Shown here one piece after another: positions 1-5,099 of a DNA stretch of 12,576 nucleotides. The notes under the pieces are model-generated. The model made no database searches, was not told the origin of the DNA, and saw only the letters and a program-made list of their open reading frames with translations. Both the position numbers and the translations under genes were made by a program. The stretch lies in NCBI GenBank assembly GCA_945613045.1, contig CALZAG010000027.1, positions 1 through 12,576 on the forward strand, in the 5' to 3' direction. Position 1 is the first letter of the stretch. Each line of letters opens with the position of its first letter. The stretch comes from an uncultured Clostridia bacterium. Lineage in GTDB: Bacteria > Bacillota > Clostridia > Oscillospirales > Oscillospiraceae.

Positions 1-10
1 GCGAGAGCTG

Positions 11-1075
11 ATGAACAACAGGGTACTGATAGCCATGAGCGGCGGAGTGGATTCCAGCGTGGCCGCGAAAATAGTGCGTGACAGGGGATTTGACTGCGTT
101 GGCTGCACGATGAATTTATATGACAACGAGACCGCCGGACTGTGCTCAAGCCGCACCTGCTGCTCTCTCGACGACGTCGAAGACGCGCGGAGCGCCGCGT
201 TCAGGCTCGGAATGCCGTATTATGTTTTCAACTTCAAAGAGGATTTTCGTGCACAGGTGATCGAAAGGTTTGTAAGCGCCTATAATTCCGGAAGAACACC
301 GAATCCGTGCATTGACTGCAACAGATATATGAAGTTCGGCAAGCTTTTTGACAGAGCGCAGGCCCTCGACTGCGGCCATGTCGTGACGGGACATTACGCC
401 CGAATCGAGGAAGAAGACGGCAAATTCGTTCTCAAAAAGGGGATAGACGAGACGAAAGACCAAAGCTATGTCCTGTACACCATGACTCAGCAGCAGCTTG
501 CTCATACCTTTTTCCCGCTGGGAAGCATGCACAAGAGCGAGGTCAGAGCCATCGCGGCCGAAGCCGGCTTCATAAATGCGGAAAAGCCCGACAGTCAGGA
601 CATATGCTTTGTGCCCGACGGGGACTACGCCGCCGCGATAGAACGCTTTTCGGGAAAATCGGAGCCGGGCGATTTCGTGGATGCACGGGGACGGGTGCTC
701 GGAACGCACAGAGGCGTCGTTCATTATACGGTGGGACAGCACAGGGGACTGGGACTGAATCACCACGAGGCGCTGTATGTGTGCCGCATCGACGCGGGAA
801 AAAATATCGTTGTGCTCGGACGAAAACCGGAGCTGTTTTCAAGGGAAGCCGACGCCGCCGAATTTAACTGGATATCGGGCGAAGCTCCGAATAAGCCCGT
901 GAGCTGCAAGGTAAAGATACGCTATCGCAGTACGGAGCAGCCGGCAATTGCGGAGGTCAGCGGCGACGGCACGGTACACATCACATTCAGCGAACCTCAG
1001 CGTGCTATAACTCCGGGACAGGCGGCGGTGCTGTATGACGGCGATGCTGTGCTCGGTGGCGGCGTGTTTGTCTAA
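11..1075 (+). CDS. mnmA: tRNA-uridine 2-sulfurtransferase MnmA
   Basis: This 354-residue protein matches the MnmA family, which puts sulfur on C2 of U34 in Lys, Glu and Gln tRNAs using persulfide sulfur from a cysteine desulfurase. The PP-loop ATP-binding motif SGGVDSS is at residues 10-16. The two conserved cysteines are C100 (in NPCIDCN) and C199 (in SQDICFVPDG), matching the E. coli catalytic pair near 102 and 199. The GHY motif (127-129) and the VGQHRGLG segment (241-248) also fit, and the length is normal. An additional Cys cluster, CSSRTCC, sits at 45-51. No strong Shine-Dalgarno is visible. A TGA at 9-11 overlaps the ATG by one base (TGATG), so the gene may be translationally coupled to an upstream gene that is cut off by the window edge. 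An intrinsic terminator follows. Confidence 0.96.
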   Translation: MNNRVLIAMSGGVDSSVAAKIVRDRGFDCVGCTMNLYDNETAGLCSSRTCCSLDDVEDARSAAFRLGMPYYVFNFKEDFRAQVIERFVSAYNSGRTPNPCIDCNRYMKFGKLFDRAQALDCGHVVTGHYARIEEEDGKFVLKKGIDETKDQSYVLYTMTQQQLAHTFFPLGSMHKSEVRAIAAEAGFINAEKPDSQDICFVPDGDYAAAIERFSGKSEPGDFVDARGRVLGTHRGVVHYTVGQHRGLGLNHHEALYVCRIDAGKNIVVLGRKPELFSREADAAEFNWISGEAPNKPVSCKVKIRYRSTEQPAIAEVSGDGTVHITFSEPQRAITPGQAAVLYDGDAVLGGGVFV

Positions 1076-1115
1076 GCCCGCCTGCGCAGGGCAATTACTG
1101 TGTAATATAAGCTGT

Positions 1116-1150
1116 ATTCAGGGCGGTGTTCGCCGTCCTGAATAATTTTT
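1116..1150 (+). terminator. Intrinsic terminator of mnmA
   Basis: ATTCAGGGCGG (1116-1126) pairs with CCGTCCTGAAT (1133-1143), giving 11 pairs including one G-U, around a 6-base loop. It is followed by AATTTTT. It lies about 40 bases after the mnmA stop and just before the cysK leader promoter, so it separates the two units. Confidence 0.85.
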
Positions 1151-1167
1151 AATTTAAAACACATTAA

Positions 1168-1186
1168 ACCTATTGACAAAGTAGGT
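1168..1186. promoter_or_regulatory. Inverted repeat overlapping the -35 box, putative operator
   Basis: ACCTATTGACAAAGTAGGT is an imperfect dyad. The outer five pairs ACCTA/TAGGT are exact, as is one inner pair. It covers the -35 box of the cysK leader promoter, so a bound protein would block RNA polymerase. By analogy with CymR and other Rrf2-family regulators of cysteine genes in Firmicutes, it could be such a site, but the regulator is not in the window and the assignment is inference. Confidence 0.45.
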
Positions 1187-1201
1187 GATGGGTGTTATTA
1201 T
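1173..1201 (+). promoter_or_regulatory. Sigma-A promoter of the leader peptide-cysK unit
   Basis: A perfect -35 box TTGACA (1173-1178), a 17-base spacer and TATTAT (1196-1201) are present. TG at 1193-1194 makes an extended -10. Upstream DNA is AT-rich. The expected transcript starts near 1208 and carries an approximately 265-base leader before cysK. Confidence 0.85.
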
Positions 1202-1248
1202 TCCATCATCCAGTAAATCTGGTAACAAAAATTAAGGAGGATCTGATC

Positions 1249-1380
1249 ATGAAGAAGCTTTGCAACAGGATAATGACTCGAATGTGTATGCCTGAGTGTA
1301 TATGCAGGTGTTGTACTGTTTATAAATGCAAGCTCTCGTCTGATGCGTCATGTGGATCGTACCTCGCATACTTTTTCTGA
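1249..1380 (+). CDS. Cys-rich leader peptide upstream of cysK
   Basis: This 43-codon ORF begins with ATG 8 bases after a strong AAGGAGG (1234-1240). It encodes a peptide with cysteines at residues 5, 13, 17, 19, 21, 22, 27 and 35 (8 of 43) and methionines at 1, 9, 12 and 14. The core is CMPECICRCC (13-22). The ORF lies between the promoter and cysK in the same transcript, and a terminator-like hairpin begins two bases after its stop. The most likely role is as a sensor: ribosomes slow on the Cys codons when charged Cys-tRNA is scarce and so control transcription into cysK. I know of no family for it. Cys-rich leader peptides of sulfur genes have been described in Actinobacteria, which is an analogy only. 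A small metal-binding protein or RiPP precursor is possible, but no modification enzyme is nearby. Confidence 0.72.
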   Translation: MKKLCNRIMTRMCMPECICRCCTVYKCKLSSDASCGSYLAYFF

Positions 1381-1395
1381 GGATCCGGGAGCTTG
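1329..1395 (+). promoter_or_regulatory. Putative antiterminator pairing in the cysK leader
   Basis: CAAGCTCTCG (1329-1338), inside the leader ORF, can pair over 10 positions with CGGGAGCTTG (1386-1395), with one G-U pair. GATC at 1355-1358 can add pairing to GATC at 1382-1385. This uses up the 5' arm of the hairpin at 1382-1410, so the two folds exclude each other. An upstream segment, AGCTT-t-GCA (1256-1264), can pair with TGCAAGCT (1327-1334) with one bulge and could act as an anti-antiterminator. A ribosome stalled at Cys codons 13-22 would leave 1329-1338 free; one that reads on would cover it. The pairings were found by eye. Confidence 0.5.
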
Positions 1396-1416
1396 TTCAA
1401 GCAACGGGTCATTTTT
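1382..1416 (+). terminator. Putative attenuator (conditional terminator) before cysK
   Basis: GATCCG (1382-1387) pairs with CGGGTC (1405-1410), including one G-U. GCTT/AAGC (1391-1394 with 1399-1402) then closes a GTTC loop after a small internal loop. The stem is followed by ATTTTT (1411-1416). It lies directly after the leader stop codon and 58 bases before cysK. The stem is modest and interrupted, as expected for a conditional rather than a full terminator. Confidence 0.55.
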
Positions 1417-1473
1417 ATGCCTAATAAGAGCACGCCGCTCTGAAATATTTTAAATTTGAAAGGATTAATAGCC

Positions 1474-2406
1474 ATGTCTAAGATTTATAAAACCGCCGAT
1501 CAGCTTATCGGAAAGACTCCTCTGCTGGAGCTGACCCACATCGAAAAGGAAGAGGGCCTGAAGGCTACCATTCTGGCAAAGCTCGAGTATTTCAACCCCG
1601 CCGGTTCGGTAAAGGACCGCATAGCCAAGGCAATTCTTGATGACGCTGAAGCCAAGGGCGAACTGAAGGCCGGCGCTACCATCATTGAACCAACATCGGG
1701 CAATACGGGCATCGGCCTTGCGTCCGTCGCCGCAGCAAGGGGATATAAAATAATCATCGTAATGCCCGAAACCATGAGCGTTGAGCGCCGCCAGCTCATA
1801 AAGGCCTACGGCGGAGAGCTTGTTCTCACCGAGGGCGCAAAGGGTATGAAGGGAGCAATCGCAAAGGCTAACGAGCTTGCTCAGGAGATCGAGAACAGCT
1901 TTATCCCCGGACAGTTCGTCAATCCCGCAAACCCCAAGGCGCATTTTGAGACCACGGGTCCGGAAATATACGAGGATACCGACGGTAAGGTCGATATCTT
2001 CGTAGCCGGCGTCGGCACGGGCGGAACAGTCACTGGCGTAGGCGAGTATCTCAAGAGCAAGAACCCCGACGTCAAGATAGTCGCCGTAGAGCCTGCCTCC
2101 TCGGCCGTCCTTTCGACCGGAGTTGCGGGCAGCCATAAGATCCAGGGCATTGGCGCGGGATTCGTTCCCGACGTGCTCAATACCGAGATTTACGATGAGA
2201 TAATAACCGTCACGAATGAGGACGCATTTGCCGCAGGCAAGCTTGTGGGCAAGAAGGAGGGCGTCCTGGTCGGCATCTCCTCCGGCGCTGCGGTCCATGC
2301 CGCGGTTGAGCTTGCAAAGCGCCCCGAAAATGAGGGTAAGACCATCGTTGTTCTGCTTCCCGATACCGGCGACAGGTATATTTCCACTCCGCTTTTCGCG
2401 GACTGA
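1474..2406 (+). CDS. cysK: Cysteine synthase (O-acetylserine sulfhydrylase) CysK
   Basis: This 310-residue cytosolic PLP enzyme converts O-acetylserine and sulfide to cysteine and acetate. The PLP lysine is K47 in NPAGSVKDR. PTSGNTG (73-79) is the substrate loop. GTGGT (181-185) binds the cofactor phosphate. GISSGAA (268-274) carries the serine near the pyridine nitrogen. PASSAVLSTG (207-216) fits CysK better than cystathionine beta-synthase, and there is no C-terminal CBS or regulatory domain. The ATG at 1474 is chosen because GAAAGGA lies 9 bases before it. An in-frame TTG at 1456 would place this Shine-Dalgarno inside the gene and add six non-conserved residues. The gene follows a Cys-rich leader ORF and a conditional terminator, suggesting control by cysteine supply. 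A small hairpin, AGAGC/GCTCT (1427-1441), lies just upstream of the Shine-Dalgarno. Confidence 0.96.
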   Translation: MSKIYKTADQLIGKTPLLELTHIEKEEGLKATILAKLEYFNPAGSVKDRIAKAILDDAEAKGELKAGATIIEPTSGNTGIGLASVAAARGYKIIIVMPETMSVERRQLIKAYGGELVLTEGAKGMKGAIAKANELAQEIENSFIPGQFVNPANPKAHFETTGPEIYEDTDGKVDIFVAGVGTGGTVTGVGEYLKSKNPDVKIVAVEPASSAVLSTGVAGSHKIQGIGAGFVPDVLNTEIYDEIITVTNEDAFAAGKLVGKKEGVLVGISSGAAVHAAVELAKRPENEGKTIVVLLPDTGDRYISTPLFAD

Positions 2407-2448
2407 CCGCCTCGTTCCTCCGCGTTCGGAAAAATCCGGATGATAAAC

Positions 2449-2486
2449 AAGCCCGGCAGAGGAAATTTCTCTGCCGGGCTTGTTTT
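2449..2486 (+). terminator. Intrinsic terminator of cysK
   Basis: AAGCCCGGCAGAG (2449-2461) pairs perfectly with CTCTGCCGGGCTT (2469-2481) around a 7-base loop, followed by GTTTT. The opposite strand also shows a T-rich run after the stem (TTGTTTA), so it may stop transcripts from both sides. Confidence 0.92.
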
Positions 2487-2506
2487 AGAAAATGTTATAA
2501 CAAGCG

Positions 2507-2534
2507 AAAAAGCCCCGGTCAAAACCGAGGCTTT
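2507..2534 (-). terminator. Intrinsic terminator of the YhgE/Pip operon
   Basis: On the minus strand, AAAGCCTCGGT pairs with ACCGGGGCTTT (plus 2524-2534 with 2509-2519) with one mismatch around a 4-base loop. The run of T residues (plus A at 2507-2511) follows. It lies 20 bases after the stop of the 674-residue gene and next to the cysK terminator, insulating the two convergent units. Confidence 0.85.
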
Positions 2535-2553
2535 ACGCTTGTATCAACTTGTA

Positions 2554-4578
2554 TCAGCCGCCGTGCATGAGGCCGGTCTTGGCCTTGCTCTCCGCGAACT
2601 TCTTAAGCGTAGGCTGGTAAAGCTTGTGGCAGAGTAAGAACACGGGAACGAGCACGATGCAGATGAGAAGCATTATCAGGATGTTCTTCAGATACACGCT
2701 GTCGTAGCTGCCGGCTATGGTCTCGCGCATTGCAGTCATTGCAAAGTTGAAGGGCATGATGCCGTACAGTACCTGGAATACTTTCGGCAGCATCTGGATC
2801 GGGTAGGTACCGCCCGCGCCTGCGACCTGAATGACGAGGACGATTATCGCGATCGCTTCGCCGAGGTTTCCGAAGGCGAAAACAAAGCCGTAGTTTATGA
2901 GCGTGAACAGCAGGCTTGCGACAGCCGCGGCCAGCCAGTACTGGAAGGGGCTGTAGCACTGGATGCCGATGTAGAACAGATTGCCGAACACGGTGAGCAG
3001 CGTTGCGAGCTGGCCGACAGCGAAGAAGATGATGAATCTTCCGAAGAAAGCCTCTGTTGAGGTAAGATTTGGGAACTCTTCGCGCCTTTTTATGTGAGTG
3101 TGAAGAAGCGAAACGCTCAGCAGGGCGCAAGCCCACAGCGAGAGAACGGTGTAGAACGGAGCCATGCCGGAGCCGAAGTTTTCGAGAGCGTAAACTCTGA
3201 CTACCTCGAGATTCGCGGGGGAGGAGAGGTATTCGACAAGACCTGCGATATCGTTGTTCATGAGATCAAGCAGATTCGAGAAGCTCTCGCTGGAACGCAA
3301 GTCGTTGATGTTTGACTGAACGTTCGTCACCATCTGCAGCATCGAGTTCATGACGTCGCGGGTGCCGTTGATGCTCTGTGAGCAGGAGTTCAGAGCGCTG
3401 GTAAATTGCTGCAGTGTATATGCCTGACCGTCGACGTCGGATTCGATGCGCGCCAGCAGTGAATCCAGATTGTCCAGAGAGGACTGCAGCGTGGTCATCG
3501 AATTTATAAGGTTGCTGTCTATATTGGTCTGCTGGAGTATATCGTCGAAGCGGATAACGCTTTCGTGGAGCTGCTTGTTTATATCATAGTAGAGGTCGTC
3601 AAGGATCTCGCCCTCGTATTCTGTGATGCCGCCCTCGCCGTAGATCGCGTCCCAGTCGATATAGGATTTTCCTGCCTCGGCGGGATCTCCGTCAACGGAA
3701 GAATCAAGCTTCTCGACGGTGTTTCTCATCTCCTCAGAGCTGTTCCTGATGGCGTCGGCGGCGTAAATGATATCCTCCTTGCTGGTAGCGAGACGATTCT
3801 TCATATCGGCAATTGTGCTGCGGCTGTTGTTGAGCATATCAACAACGTCGGGCAGAAGGTTATTCGTCATCGAGGCGACGTTGGAAGCCGACTGCGTTAC
3901 CGATGCCATGGAGTCCATTATAGAGATGTAGGCGCGCAGATCGGCCTTTATATTCTCAAGCTCGCCGTCAAGCCCCTCAAGAGTGTTTTCGGAGTCGACG
4001 CCCATGCCGGAGAACATGGAGGTGAAGGTGGACAGCTCTTCAACGATGGTAGCAACGAATATACTGTTTATTTCATCCTTGATGAAGGTCTGAGCGCGGT
4101 CTGTGACTCTTGACGCGACGACATTCATTTTCTGGTTATCATAGTAAATGATCTCAGGCTGTTCAAATTCGCCGTCTGTAAAGCCAAGCATACTGCTGCT
4201 GAAATCCTCGGGTATAACGAGGCCGGCATAGTAGTCGCCGCTGTAAAGCCCGTCCGTGACTGCCTGAGCGGATTCCGGGAACTGCCAGTCGATCTGATTA
4301 TCGGTTTTCAGCCGCTCGATGATGATATTGCCGATGTTGAAGTCCATACCGAGGAAGGTGGTGCCCTCATCCTCTGAAGCCACTGCGATCTTCAAATTCT
4401 TCGTGGCGTCGGGAGTGTATGGGCTCCAGTTGGATATAATATTAAACCATGCATACAGGCAGGGTACAAGCGCAAGGCAAAATACACATACGACTGCGAC
4501 AACGCTCCTGCTCAGACGCTTGACGTCTGAACGCGCAACGGACAAGATATTTGAAGCTGTTCCTTTAAAGTTCTTCAT
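2554..4578 (-). CDS. YhgE/Pip family membrane protein (674 aa)
   Basis: This protein belongs to the YhgE/Pip family (Lactococcus Pip phage-infection protein, Bacillus YhgE), whose C-terminal part resembles ABC-2 permeases. One membrane helix at about residues 25-46 ends in the family signature CLYAWFNI. An extracytoplasmic region of about 420 residues with coiled-coil-like heptads follows. From about 469 there are roughly five more helices, including the conserved stretch FGNLGEAI...AGAGGTYPIQMLP (569-598) and a last helix near 630-650. The start ATG has AAGGAAAG about 9 bases upstream. It is the last gene of a three-gene operon, 45 bases after the 149-residue gene, and is a paralogue of the 848-residue protein upstream. 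No ATPase is encoded nearby. The family's biochemical role is poorly known; members act as phage receptors and relatives (EsaA/YueB) take part in type VII secretion. Transport or envelope scaffolding is inference. Confidence 0.88.
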   Translation of the reverse strand: MKNFKGTASNILSVARSDVKRLSRSVVAVVCVFCLALVPCLYAWFNIISNWSPYTPDATKNLKIAVASEDEGTTFLGMDFNIGNIIIERLKTDNQIDWQFPESAQAVTDGLYSGDYYAGLVIPEDFSSSMLGFTDGEFEQPEIIYYDNQKMNVVASRVTDRAQTFIKDEINSIFVATIVEELSTFTSMFSGMGVDSENTLEGLDGELENIKADLRAYISIMDSMASVTQSASNVASMTNNLLPDVVDMLNNSRSTIADMKNRLATSKEDIIYAADAIRNSSEEMRNTVEKLDSSVDGDPAEAGKSYIDWDAIYGEGGITEYEGEILDDLYYDINKQLHESVIRFDDILQQTNIDSNLINSMTTLQSSLDNLDSLLARIESDVDGQAYTLQQFTSALNSCSQSINGTRDVMNSMLQMVTNVQSNINDLRSSESFSNLLDLMNNDIAGLVEYLSSPANLEVVRVYALENFGSGMAPFYTVLSLWACALLSVSLLHTHIKRREEFPNLTSTEAFFGRFIIFFAVGQLATLLTVFGNLFYIGIQCYSPFQYWLAAAVASLLFTLINYGFVFAFGNLGEAIAIIVLVIQVAGAGGTYPIQMLPKVFQVLYGIMPFNFAMTAMRETIAGSYDSVYLKNILIMLLICIVLVPVFLLCHKLYQPTLKKFAESKAKTGLMHGG

Positions 4579-4623
4579 ATCAATATTCTTTCCTTTTGGG
4601 AGTTTGTTGTTTTATGCCCGAAG

Positions 4624-5073
4624 TCAGCTTTCTCCGGCACTTTCGTCATAGTTGTCGTATTTGAAACCCGTGGCTTCCTTGCCGTCATGGTCAGGGGAAC
4701 GCTCCTGAATCGACTGCCGTATAGCGTCCGCGCGCTGACCGGCATGGCTGCCGACGTCGGCGGGAGCCACACCGGCTGCCGCGGCCTCAGGGATGGTCTG
4801 AATGGTTTCCTGCGATTTGGCGACCATTTTTCTGAGCAGATAGTCCTGATACTCAACAACAATGAGCACGAACGCGATAATGAACATTGACGCTATCCAG
4901 AGCACGAGGAAAATGGTCTTGGAGCCCTTTGTCATAAACAGCATGAGCAGAATGACCGCCGGGATGATGAGCAGACAGCGAAGAGCGGCTCTTGTCCTTT
5001 TGACGTTCTTCTCGTGCATTTCTTCAAGCCCCTGCATGAGATTGTTGTATTTGATTTCGTACTGAGAATCCAT
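4624..5073 (-). CDS. Small two-helix membrane protein of the YhgE/Pip operon
   Basis: I do not recognise a named family for this 149-residue protein. It has a charged N-terminus of about 30 residues, two hydrophobic helices (about 31-47 and 53-73) joined by a short loop TKGSK, and a hydrophilic C-terminal tail of about 70 residues. The tail is rich in Ala, Asp, Glu and Ser and looks disordered. AGAGGAG lies 7 bases before the ATG. It sits 26 bases after the 848-residue YhgE/Pip gene and 45 bases before the 674-residue one, so the three are almost certainly co-transcribed. By position, it is likely a partner subunit of the YhgE/Pip proteins, with both termini probably cytoplasmic. Both statements are inference. 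Confidence 0.85.
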   Translation of the reverse strand: MDSQYEIKYNNLMQGLEEMHEKNVKRTRAALRCLLIIPAVILLMLFMTKGSKTIFLVLWIASMFIIAFVLIVVEYQDYLLRKMVAKSQETIQTIPEAAAAGVAPADVGSHAGQRADAIRQSIQERSPDHDGKEATGFKYDNYDESAGES

Positions 5074-5099
5074 AACGACGCTCCTCTGTGCTTAAGAAT

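Noticed and set aside
146..766. Minus-strand reading frame of 206 codons opposite mnmA
   Set aside because: It is antisense to a complete MnmA and has no family features.
1192..1248. Upstream start for the Cys-rich leader ORF at 1192
   Set aside because: This start lies before the expected transcription start, on top of the -10 box. The ATG at 1249 has an ideal AAGGAGG 8 bases upstream.
1249..1380. RiPP precursor (for example a SCIFF-like or lanthipeptide precursor) as the role of the Cys-rich ORF
   Set aside because: No radical SAM maturase, lanthionine synthetase or transporter is nearby, and the position between promoter, hairpin and cysK fits a leader peptide. It is not fully excluded.
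1208..1473. T-box or SAM riboswitch upstream of cysK
   Set aside because: The conserved T-box sequence (AGGGTGGNACCGCG-like) and SAM riboswitch core segments are not visible; the Cys-rich ORF explains the region better.
1465..2298. Minus-strand reading frame of 277 codons opposite cysK
   Set aside because: It is antisense to a complete CysK and has no family features.
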